Assembly: GCF_904849725.1 (NCBI RefSeq)
Contig: NC_058523.1
Coordinates: 341,103,948-341,167,947, forward strand
Direction of reading: 5' to 3'
DNA: 64,000 nucleotides
Source: Hordeum vulgare subsp. vulgare
Lineage: Eukaryota > Streptophyta > Magnoliopsida > Poales > Poaceae
Under the pieces are notes generated by a model. The model was not told where the DNA came from. It worked only from the letters and a program-made list of their open reading frames with translations, and did no database searches. The translations under genes were made by a program, and so were the position numbers. Shown piece by piece: positions 54,848-64,000 of this stretch. Each line of letters starts with the position of its first letter. Position 1 is the first letter of the stretch.

Positions 54848-56149
54848 CTAGGTCACCTCAATGGGGATGTGTATCTCCCCAACGAGCAAATCATACTTCA
54901 TCTTGACATGAGGAATAGGGCATTCAAAGCTCCCAATAATAATCGATGAAGTCTTTTCGATAGCATTGATGCAATGTACTCGATATTGCTTCTTCGGAAA
55001 GTGCACCGTATGCTTATTACCGTTGACATGGAAAGTGACATTGCCTTTGTTGCAATCTATAACAGCCCCTGCAGTGTTCAAAAAGGGTCTTCCGAGGATG
55101 ACAGCCATGGCATCGTCCTCGGGGATATCCAAGATAACAAAGTCTGTTAAGATAGTGGTGTTAGCAACCACAACAGGCACATCCTCGCAAATGCCTATAG
55201 GGAAAGCAGTTGATTTGTCGGCCATTTGCAGAGAGATTTCAGTGGGTGTCAACTTATCCAATTCAAGTTTACGATAAAGAGATAGAGGCATAACACTAAC
55301 ACCGGCTCCAAGGTCGCATAACGCAGTTCTAACGTAGTTGCCTTTAATGGAGCAAGGTATAGTGGGCACACCAGGATCACCTAGTTTCTTCGGAGTTCCA
55401 CCCTTGAAAGTGTAATTAGCAAGCTTGTCGGAGATCTCAAGATTAGGTATCCTTCTCTTATTAGTCACAATATCTTTCATGTAGTTAGCATACGGAGACA
55501 TCTTGAGCATATCCGTCAAACGCATCTGCAGAAATATGGGTCTGATCATTTCAACGAATCTCTTAAAATCCTCATCATCCTTTTTCTTGGATGGTTTGGG
55601 AGGAAAGGGCATGGGTTTATGAACCCATGGCTCCCTTTCTTTACCATGCTTCCTAGCAGTGAAGTCATTCTTATCATATCTCTTAGTCTTAGGCTGTGGG
55701 TCATCAAGATCAAGTTCAATCTCCACATCCTTTTCATTGCTAGGTTGAGCATCTTCATGAACATCATTATTGATATTATCATTAGGCTCATGTTCATCAC
55801 CAGATTGTGTCTCAGCATTAGAGATAGAGGCATCGTTTGGACTCTCGGGGGTAGCAGCAACAGGGTTGCTAGTTGGCAGGTTCCTATCATCTTTCTTCTT
55901 CTTTCTAGGATGACTAGGTGCATCAGTGCTAACTCCTTGAGACTCTTGTTGAACTCTCTTCGGATGACTCTCAGGATACAGAGGTTCCTGGGTCATTCTA
56001 CCGCCTCTAGTGACGACTCTAACGAAATTGTTATTCAACTCATTGAACAAGTCATTCTGAGCCTTAAGTACTTGTTCTACCTGAGTTGTAACCATAGAGG
56101 CATGTTTACTCATATTTAAGATCATTGACATTTCTGTCCACACAAGCAC
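54848..56149 (-). pseudogene. G protease with gag C-terminal linker
   Basis: One open frame of 433 codons. The first two thirds is an acidic and basic, Asn/Pro-rich linker. The rest is a pepsin-like protease region: VPTIPCSIKGNYVRTALCDL followed by GAGVSVMPLSLYRKL, where the active site DTGA/DLGA reads DLGAGVSVM, then AVILGRPFLNTAGAVID. It ends LLVGEIHIPIEVT, after which no RT follows. The frame connects upstream to gag at 56106-56149 with a frame change. Confidence 0.8.
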
Positions 56150-57594
56150 TTAAATGACTAAGCATACGAGCATTCTTTTCCAGTTGTCTGCTAACATAAT
56201 CATTGAAACTTTGTTGTTTGGCAACGAAGTTATCAAATTCATCCATGCATAAGCTAGCAGGTTTATCAAAAGGAATATCACTCTCATCAAACCTACGAAG
56301 AGAATTTACTTCTACTACCTGTATCGGGTTATCGAGACCATGGATCTCTTCGATAGGTGGTAGATTTTTGACATCTTCAGATTTAATGCCTTTCTCTCGC
56401 ATAGATTTCTTAGCTTCTTGCATATCTTCAGGACTGAGGAATAGAATACCTCTTTTCTTCAGAGTTGGCTTAGGTGGTGGTTCGGGAATAGTCCAAGCAT
56501 TCTCATTGCACAAGATGTTATTCAGTAGAATCTCAGCTTGTTCTACGGTTCGTTCCCTAAAAACACTACCGACACAACTATCTAAGTGGTCTTTAGAAGC
56601 ATCGGTAATCCATTATAGAAGATATCAAGTATCTCATTCTTCTCAAGAGGGTGATCAGGCAAAGCATTCAGTAGCTGGATGAGCCTCCCCCAAGCTTGTG
56701 GGAGACTCTCTTCTTCAGCTTGAGCAAAGTTGTATATTTCCTGCAAGGCAGCTTGCTTCTTATGGGCAGGGTAATATTTTTTAGAGAAGTAGTAGACCAT
56801 ATCCTGGGGGCTACGCACACCACCAGGAGCAAGAGAAGTGAACCAGGTCTTAGCATCATCCTTTAGCGAGAAAGGAAACAACTTGAGCATATAGTGAATA
56901 GGGTGGCTATATCGTGCAGTTTGCTAAGATGGGCTACAACTGTTTGAGACTCATAACCGTGAAAAGGATCAGATTTGACCAGAGTGATTAACTCAGGGTT
57001 GACAAAGAATTCATAATCCTTATCGGTCACAAAGATAGGGGAAGTAGAAAACTTCGGGTCGTATTTCATCCTAGCGTTCACAAATTTTTCTTTTCACTTG
57101 CGCAGAAGTTTCTCAACATCATAGCTATCCTTACACGCAAGAAAGTCCTCAGCTATCTCTCCCTCCATAACTTAGCGCGTATCAGGCATAGCAGGCAATT
57201 CAGGCATTGTAGCAGGTTCTACTTCAATAGTATCAGTAGTTTCAGAAGTATCATCACATCTAGCAGCAACTCTAGTAATATGTGCATCAAGGAATGCACC
57301 AAGTGGCAAAGCAGTATCAGGCATAGCATCATCAGTCATAGTATCAAGCATAGCATCATCAGGCATAGTATCAAGCATAGCATCGTCAGGCATAGTATCA
57401 AGCATAGCATCATCAGGCATAGTATCAAGCATAGCATCATAAGCATCATGGGTAGAAGAAGTAGCAGTATCAAGCACAGGCGACATATCAAGATTTCTAG
57501 CAGGAGGCGAAGTCTCAAACTTACTCAAAAATGAAGGTGAATCAAGTGCAGAGCTAGATGGAAGTTCCTTACCTCTCCTCATAGTGGAAGGCAA
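56106..57594 (-). pseudogene. gag: G gag
   Basis: The ATG at 57594 opens 140 codons rich in Asp/Met/Thr, including four copies of a 9-residue repeat, and ends with a stop at 57172. Further frames follow: 57081-56863 (KYDPKFSTSPIFVTDKDYEF) and 56890-56582. The last is the Gag core (LKLFPFSLKDDAKTWFTSL, DMVYYFSKKYYPAHKKQAAL, ESLPQAWGRLIQLLNALPDH). The last piece, 56513-56106, is charged. At least three frame changes or stops are present. Confidence 0.8.
57326..57433 (-). repeat. 27-bp coding tandem repeat, four copies
   Basis: Units start at 57326, 57353, 57380 and 57407 with an exact 27-bp period (GCATCATCAGGCATAGTATC...). On the minus strand each encodes a 9-residue unit (MLDTMPDDA). Only a few bases differ between units. 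Confidence 0.95.
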
Positions 57595-57684
57595 GATTTT
57601 AGTTCTTGGATCTTTCGGATTCCTATTAGTGATCAGCAGACGGAAATCCCAAGTGACTCAGAGAATATAGCTGTGCTTCCCCGG

Positions 57685-57703
57685 CAACGGCGCCCGAAAA
57701 AGC
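57685..57703 (-). promoter_or_regulatory. primer-binding site of G
   Basis: On the minus strand the LTR is followed by GCTTTTTCGGGCGCCGTTG and then CCGGGGAAG, the usual Triticeae Athila-type leader. It fixes the right LTR as the 5' LTR. Confidence 0.8.
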
Positions 57704-57705
57704 CT

Positions 57706-59275
57706 TGATGTCCCACAAGCGTATGGGATCGCAACAGTTTTCGAGGGTAGAGTATTCAACCCAAATTTATTGAGTCGCTCACAAGGGGAAGCTAAAGGAT
57801 ATTCTCAAGTATTAGTAGCTGAGTTGTCAATTCAACCACACCTGTAAGATTAGTGTCTGCAAGAAAAGTATGAGTAGCAAGGTAGTACAATAGCAACGAC
57901 ACCAGAAAAAGCTTTGGCAATTCCCAGCAACGGCGCCAGAAAAAGGCTCGTTGACGGGATGTTAGCGCCAACAAAGTCTTGCAACTAGTAACAACAGAGT
58001 AGCAAGGATCAGCGGTAGCAGCAGCATCAAAGTAACAAGTAACAACAATAGCAACACTAGCAGCAAAGTGACAGCAGCAAAGTGGCCCAATCCCTCTTGT
58101 AGCAAGGGACAAGGCTAGGCAAAGTAATGTAGCGAGGACTGGTAGTAGAAGACTCGTAGGCAGTGGATCGGTGCTGGATGAGTGCGACGGATGTGATTCA
58201 TCATGTAACAGCTATAACACGGACAGATAAGTAACTAGCTCCCGTTCGTCAATCTAATGTAGGCATGTATTCCGTATGTAGTCATACGTGCTTAGGGAAA
58301 AGAACTTGCATGACATCTATTGTCCATCCCTCCCGTGGCAGCGGGGTCCTAATGGAAACTACGGGATATTAAGGTTCACCTTTTAATAAAGAAACCGGAC
58401 CAACGCATTAACACACGGTGAATACATGAACTCCTCATACTATTTTCATCTCCGGGAGTTGTTCCGGCTATTGTCCCTCCTGGGTCACCGGGTCATAGCA
58501 CATAGTAGGTGACTACAACTTGCAAGATAGGATCGAAAACACACATATATTGGCGACAACATAATAGGTGCAGATCTGAAATCATGGCACTCGGGCCCTA
58601 GTGAGAAGCATTAAGCATAGCCAAGTAGTAGCAACATCAATCTAGAACATAGTGGATACTAGGGATCAATCCCCGTCAAGAACTAACTCGATTACATGAT
58701 AGAGATCATCCAACTCATCATCGTACAACAAGCCTACGATGAGATTACTCACGAACGATGAAGAGCATCATGGAATTGTCGATGGAGGAAGGTTGATGAT
58801 GACGATGGCGACGATTTCCCCTCTCCGGAGCCCGAAACGGACTCCAGATCTGCCCTCCAGATGAAGAACAGGATGTGGCGGCACCTCCGTATCGCAAAAT
58901 GCGATGAAACCTTCTCTCTGATTTTTTCCAGGCGAAACGGAAGATATAGGACTGAGATTGTGGGCGGTGGTGCCACGTGGGCCGCACAAGCCTGCATGGT
59001 GCGGCCTAGGGGGGTGGCCACGCTAGGTGGGCTTGTGGCCCACTGGCACACCCCCTCACGTGGATCTTTGCGCAAGTATTTTTCTTTTATTCTAGAAAAA
59101 ATCTTCGTAAATTTTCAAGACGTTCCGAGAACTTTCATTTCTGCACAAAAACAACACCATGACAATTCTCCTAAAAACAGCGTCAGTCCGGGTTAGTTCC
59201 ATTCAAATCATGCAAATTAGAGTCCAAAACAAGGGCATAAGAGTTCGGAAAAGTAGACACGACGGAGACGTATCA
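57706..59275 (-). repeat. 5' LTR of element G
   Basis: TGATGTCCCACAAGCG to GACGTATCA on the plus strand, 1,570 bp, the partner of 49506-51090. Differences are scattered single bases and short indels. An apparent long plus-strand frame starting at 59159 runs out of this LTR into F's RNase H; it is accidental. Confidence 0.9.
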
Positions 59276-60985
59276 CTCGCCAGGCTCAGGATCGCGGCAG
59301 ATCTTGGAATTCAAAAGCTCATCATCAGAGGTGACTCCCAGCTAGTCATCCGGCAAGTCGACAAGGACTATCAAAGCCTGTTGAAGGAAGCCTACATAGA
59401 AGAAGTGAGAATGTTGGAGGAACGCTTTGACGGTCTACAGATGGAGCACGTACCCTGTGCCGAAAACACCATTGCAGATGACCTGTCAAAGCATGCAGTG
59501 CTTAAGCTTCCTGTGGAAACATGGACTTTCGTGCTACGACTGACTCAACCCTTCCCATCAACCAAGACGGACAAAAGGAAGAATCTTAACTCCAGCAAGT
59601 ACTTCCCGGCAGTCCTGTCGAGGAGTCCCGGCAAGAACCTTGCCGCGGAAGAAGTTGCCGGACCAGAAGCAAAGCCTGCAGGGGGGGATCCCACCCCGGC
59701 AGAAGAAATGCCATTAGTCCTCGCCGTCGAGCCCCATGCTCTGGCATGGGCGCATCACATAGTCCAATACCTCCAAACTGGGGAATTGCTCGAAGAACCC
59801 GAAGAAGCTGAAAAAGTGGCCCGCCAGTCAAGCATGTACCAATTCGTGGATAATGCCCTCTACAGAAGACGACTGAACGACGTGAAGATGAAATGCATGC
59901 CCCAGCAGGAGGGACTAGAGATGTTGGCCGAGATACACAGAGGAATACGTGGATCCCACATAGGGTCAAGGGCCCTTGCCGGCAAGGCGTTCCGGCAAGG
60001 ATTCTTCTAGCCCACAACCCTCCAGGATGCAACTGCACTAGTAACCAAGTGTGAAGCGTGCCAGTTCCATTCAAGAAAGTTTCATCAGCCAACACAAGCT
60101 CTCCAAACAATCGCTCTCTCATGGCCATTCTTGGTCTGGGGGCTCGATATTCTCAGGCCCTTCCCCTGCGCCGCCTGGGGCTTTGAGTACTTGTATGTTG
60201 CAATCGACAAGTTCACAAAGTGGCCAAAAGTGGAGCCAGCGAGAAAGGTGACGACGCAATCGGCCGTCAAGTTCTTCAAGGGGATAGCCTGTCGCTTTGG
60301 CGTCCCGAACAGGGTCATCACCAACAATGGCACCCACTTCACGAGCCGCATCTTCATGCAATACACCCAAGACCTTGGCAGCAAAATATGCTTCGCTTCT
60401 GTCGCTCACCCTAGGAGCAACGGTCAAGTCGAAAGAGCAAATGCTGAGGTACTGCGCGGGCTCAAGACCGAGACTTTTTACAAGCTCCGCGAGCATCGAA
60501 AGCACTGGATTGATGAATTGCCGGCGGTTCTTTGGTCGATCAGAACGACACCAAATTGATCCGCCGGCCAGACACCCTTCTCCCTGGTCTACGGGGCAGA
60601 AGCAATTCTTCCCGTGGAACTCCTCTATGGATCACCTTGGGTGCTCGCTTATGATGAGCTTGAGCAAGAGCAATTGCGCCCAGACGACGCAGTGCTCCTC
60701 GAGGAGAGCCGGATTCAGGAGGCTGTGCAAGCCTCTCGCTACCAGCAAGCCTTGCGTCACTATCATAGCCGCAAGGTACGAGCTAGAAGTTTTGAGGAAG
60801 GCGACCTTGTTCTTAGGCACTTTCAGTCGGCCAAGAATACCAACAAGTTGACGCCGAAGTGGGAAGGCCCATATCGGGTAGTGTGAGTCACCAGGCCCGG
60901 CGTTGTCCGCCTGGAGACCGAAGATGGCTTACCGGTGAGCAACTCCTGGAACATAGAGCATCTTCGAAAGTTCTACCCATAGGGA
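59276..60985 (+). pseudogene. pol: gypsy F RNase H end and integrase
   Basis: RNase H continues with ARLRIAADLGIQKLIIRGDS and HVPCAENTIADDLSKHAV. A linker with KNLAAEEVAG-type sequence leads into integrase. The zinc-binding His and Cys pairs are EIHRGIRGSHIG and CEACQFH, with a TAG near 60010 between them. The core has LSWPFLVWGLDILRPF, YVAIDKFTKWPKVEPARKV and VITNNGTHF near 60320, where the second catalytic Asp is Asn, then NGQVERANAEVLRGLK with the Glu kept. A TGA near 60559 precedes GQTPFSLVYGAEAILPVELL. The C-terminal end is FEEGDLVLRHFQ and KWEGPYRVV, a stop, then SNSWNIEHLRKFYP, ending about 60980. Confidence 0.9.
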
Positions 60986-61752
60986 GAGGTTGTCGGGCTG
61001 ACCGACGACCACCTTTTGTACAAGTCTTGACGAAGTTGCATGTAATCCTTTGTACAAAGCCACGCGAAGACCCTGAGCACAGTCAAATAAAGCATAGCAT
61101 TCTGCATCATCATATAGATTCTCATGATAGAAAACATGCATGCATCTATGATTTTGTGAAACGCATAAACTAACAAGGGGACCATAGCCCCGACAAATAT
61201 TTTCCCTTTTCTTCTGTCCCTAGTAAGACAGGTATAACCCCGCGCACAGGTTTGCCGGGGGGAAGATAGTGGGGATGCCCACAGAAGATAGTGGGGACAC
61301 CCACAGCAGTAGCAAGAGCCGAGATAATCCACTCAAGGCCGAAAAAAGTAAACGCAGCCGGCAGATAAGTTGCAAACACTTTGAGTAAGTCATTGGGTGA
61401 GTACACTCCTCTCGTCTCTAAACACCCTCGTTTCTCTCACGTGGAAAACCTGTGCGGTGGGGATCACTGTCATGAGCCTCCCTGAGGTCGCCTCAAAGCG
61501 CGCTCAACAACCGAGATGGCTTGTCCGGCATACCTCTTTGGTAAAAAGCTTGCTCGGCGACCCATGGCAAAGCCCGGAAGGGAGTTGAACATCCTGCCGG
61601 TAGTGACGGCCCCCGACAAAGTATCGCAGGAAAGAAAGAAAGATGGCAATAGAGGAAGAGAATTACTGCTCTCTCAAACGAAGCACTGAGTATACTACAA
61701 ATAATGATAATTATGTTTAAAGCACATATTACAATAACAAGGAGCACGGGGC
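60986..61752. other. untranslated interval between pol and antisense gene of F
   Basis: No supported frame. A 22-bp direct repeat, GAAGATAGTGGGGATGCCCA plus two bases, occurs at 61262-61283 and 61284-61305 with two differences. As in H, the pol gene and the antisense accessory gene would both end here. Confidence 0.5.
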
Positions 61753-64000
61753 CTAGTCCCGACGTGGACCTTGCACTCTCTTAACTTTGTCTACCCTATC
61801 GACAATAGGCATGACCTTCTCCTGAAAGGGCTTGGGATCCACATCCTTCGGTAGGCGTACCATGGAGAGGTTCAGATTGGGGTTCCCGTACGCCAGCTTG
61901 GTGAGCACCTTGACGAGGACTTTCCGGCACAACCGTCGGGCCTCGCTCACCAGCCGCGTCGCCTCGTCTGTCTGAAGACGCTTTAGGGCGTCAGTCAGAC
62001 TCTCAAAGAACAAGGCCAAGTTAGCGCTCGGAGGAGCCCCTGGGAAGGAGAATAGCCAGGACCTTAGAGATCCATGGTGGCCAGCTGGTCGGCGATGGCG
62101 TACACAACGTTAACAAGGTGCTCCGTCCACAACTTGACCAACTTCACGTACTTGTTGTGGTCGATGGAGGCTCCATCGAGCTGCTCCACTGTGACCTGGA
62201 GCCTCCGAGTCAAATCCTCCTCCCGGGCCGCGCCCTCCTTGAGTGCCTCCTCCATGGAAGTCAATTTGGCCCGCACGGTGTCCAGGGAGGCATTGGCGCT
62301 ACGAAGCTTGGCGGCCTTGTCAGTTGCAGCGTCCTCAACATCCTTCAAGATCTTCCTCGAGCTCTTTCACCATCCCGGTGAGCTCATCCTTGCCGACTTG
62401 GGTGGCAGACGCTCGATCCGTGACCTCCTGGAGCTTGCCGGCATATTCTAAAGCCTGGATATCGAGGTCGCTCTTGAAACGGTCTGCCAGCACCTGAGTG
62501 CGTTGCGCCACCAGTTCCTTGACCTCCTCGTCCTTGGCACGGAGCCGCTCGCTGAGCGCACGCTCGCGAACGGCAAGCTCCTTTTCATGGTCTTCCAGGC
62601 CGATCCGGATATTGCTGAGGAGGGCTTACTTGGCTAAGTTTCGGCGCCGAGACTCTTCCTCCTCCTTTTGGACGTCGTCCTACCAAAGGTTGAGCGCTTG
62701 GTCCTCGGCCTTCAGCTTCTCGCGCTCGTTCTGCAGCGCCTTGTAGGCCTCGTCGAAGTGAGCCCGCGTTTCATCAAAACGCTTCTCAAACGCCTCTTAT
62801 GCCGCCTTGATGACCGCCTCTCGGGAGTCCAACTTCTCCCTCCTGACGCGGTACAAGGCTTGGAGCGAGCCGACGTGGTCTCTCATGGATAGGAAGACCT
62901 GATCCTCGCTAAGATTTCCGCCGCCGGTTTCCAGTCCCACCGGGCGTCGAGGCCAATGCCGGCGGAAACCTTCGTATCAACGCTCTCCCCCTCCACCAAG
63001 ATCCGTGATCGCTCCGCTCCCGGCGGGATGATGAACGTCTCCTCGCCAACACGGAGATACGTGCTGCACGGGATACCCTTGATCCTGGGGGGGCTAACCA
63101 CCGCCTACCACCCCTCCAGTGGGCTGGGACTCCTCGCCCCCAGCGAGCGGAGAGTCATTGGGACGCACCTCCGGGCCCTCAACGGGCCACTCTGCAGGCT
63201 CCTGGATATCCTTCTCCTGCTCCCACTCCTCGTGGGCGGCCTCGCTTCACGGCCGACCTCCGTAACCACGGCGTCGACATCCATATCCTCCACGGGAGAA
63301 GGATCTGTGGGACAGGAAGAGAAGGGGAATGATCGAGATCAGACGAATTAATCAAGAAGGAAAATCAAGACCCAACTTGCGGATGCTTCTGGACATACGC
63401 TCACCTTCCCCCTGCTGGTGGATGGTAGTTGTCCCCTCCCCGGCGACGCCCATTGCTCGGAGCTTGTCCTCAAGATCCACAGGATCAGGCGATGCACGCT
63501 GGGGGCTTTGCCAGGGGCTGGACATGAGAGTGGTCGGAGGCACCGGTGGAGCCTCCGGAGCATCTGCCAAGGGATTGTCTCTGGTTGGCCACGTGGCGCC
63601 TGCTGGGGGCCCTTCACCGGCCGGTGCATCAACATCCACCAAAGGATTCCCCTCGGCCGAGCGCTTGGGGCTTGCCGAGGGCACCCCGCCTGCCAATGTG
63701 TTCGCTCTCGCCAACGGCTCGTCGGTGGCTGACGCCCTGGCCCTCTTCGCCGACCTTTCGGCCAGCGTCTGGGTGTCCCTGTAAGTAAATGACAGCACCA
63801 AGTCGGCAAAAGCACCAAGCAAGCAAGGGCGAGGGGGAGACGGGAGATCAAACTCTTACTCGTCCTCCTCCTCCTCCTCCGAGCTCAAGGTCGAGATATC
63901 ATAATCCACCTCCGCCCCGGCGCTCGTGGAGAGGGGCGCCACTCTCGGATGTTTGGCGGGTGCGGCAAGAGGGCCTTGGCGGACCGGGATGTTGGAAACG
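61753..64000 (-). pseudogene. spliced antisense accessory gene of gypsy F, 3' part
   Basis: Minus-strand gene opposite to F gag-pol; its 5' part lies outside the window. The first visible exon is acidic (STLSSEEEEEDE, near 63890-63860). Two GT-AG introns are clear: 63859-63779 (81 nt, GTAAGAG...TTACAG) and 63404-63305 (100 nt, GTGAGC...CCACAG). Joining the exons keeps the frame in both cases. After the second intron comes an acidic stretch (EDMDVDAVVTE), with frame damage near 63100, then a long Glu/Lys/Arg/Leu-rich coiled coil across about 62880-62060 with several stops. The end is a compact domain (EARRLCRKVLVKVLTKLAYG) stopping at 61753. Order and composition match the gene in H, so both may be one family. 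Function unknown. Confidence 0.65.

Larger units (their letters stand above)
49506..59275 (-). mobile_element. Athila-lineage element G lacking the RT-integrase core
   Basis: 9,770 bp on the minus strand. LTRs are 49506-51090 and 57706-59275; the flanks CTCAC (49501-49505) and CTCGC (59276-59280) are a TSD with one change, and removing G rejoins the RNase H gene of F. Inside, on the minus strand, are gag, protease, an LTR-like fragment, a frame like Athila ORF1 and about 2 kb of non-coding sequence. There is no trace of RT, RNase H or integrase, so G must depend on another element's enzymes or be a deleted copy. The polypurine tract (GCTTGGGGGAGT, minus strand) touches the left LTR. Confidence 0.85.

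Noticed and set aside
59159..60010. A 283-codon frame starting inside the G LTR as a fusion gene.
   Set aside because: Its first codons come from the G LTR and the rest from F's RNase H. The join is the insertion boundary, not a functional fusion.
1..64000. Host protein-coding genes, tRNA, rRNA, CRISPR, bacterial operons or a viral genome.
   Set aside because: I looked for conserved non-transposon proteins, tRNA cloverleaf ends and spaced direct repeats and saw none. All strong protein similarity is to copia and gypsy gag-pol or their accessory ORFs.

Overview
This window looks like intergenic DNA from a large grass genome, most probably a Triticeae (wheat, barley, rye or Aegilops). I find no host gene, tRNA, rRNA or CRISPR array. 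Nearly every base belongs to LTR retrotransposons nested inside each other, plus one unclassified DNA-transposon-like block. Supporting points are the Athila-type LTRs opening with TGATACGTC, sirevirus-type copia elements, exact or near-exact 5-bp target-site duplications (TSDs), and reading frames broken by stops and shifts. Letters A to J are my own labels; family names are approximate because no database was searched.

Left part, 1-18.7 kb. The end of gypsy A (3' LTR 55-1570) sits in the 3' end of gypsy C (LTR 1936-2808), which sits in the LTR of a minus-strand copia, B. That LTR is split again by D, a complete minus-strand sirevirus-type copia (3362-17696, TSD ACAAC). D has gag, protease, integrase, RT and RNase H, and then a third, non-pol reading frame of more than 1,000 codons (8939-5302). 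B's LTR resumes at 17697 and ends at 18377.

Middle, 18.7-28.4 kb. Block J (about 18690-22070) holds a palindrome, candidate terminal inverted repeats, a diverged tandem repeat of about 349 bp, an AGTGAACC-rich stretch and a GC-rich stretch. A plus-strand copia, E, of the same family as B follows (LTR 22095-23585, then gag and pol). A solo LTR of the A family (24889-26415) interrupts its coding region.

Right part, 28.4-64 kb. Gypsy F (plus strand, LTR at 28355) is inserted in E and runs past the window end. Its gag is split by element I (30365-45992, TSD GATAC), apparently a solo LTR of about 3.3 kb, which is itself split by gypsy H (31131-43470, minus strand, TSD CCTGC). F's RNase H is split by G (49506-59275, minus strand), an Athila-lineage element with gag, protease and an Athila-ORF1-like frame but no RT, RNase H or integrase. 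The chain E>F>I>H is four levels deep.

How the parts work: each element is a copy-and-paste unit. The LTR promoter drives an RNA, a tRNA primes at the PBS, Gag packages the RNA, and RT, RNase H and integrase make and insert the DNA. None of the copies looks autonomous now. The most interesting parts are the accessory genes. H carries (32760-36484), and F carries at its 3' end (61753 to the window end), a gene antisense to pol with GT-AG introns. Splicing four of these introns keeps or restores the reading frame. D carries a different accessory ORF in the sense direction.
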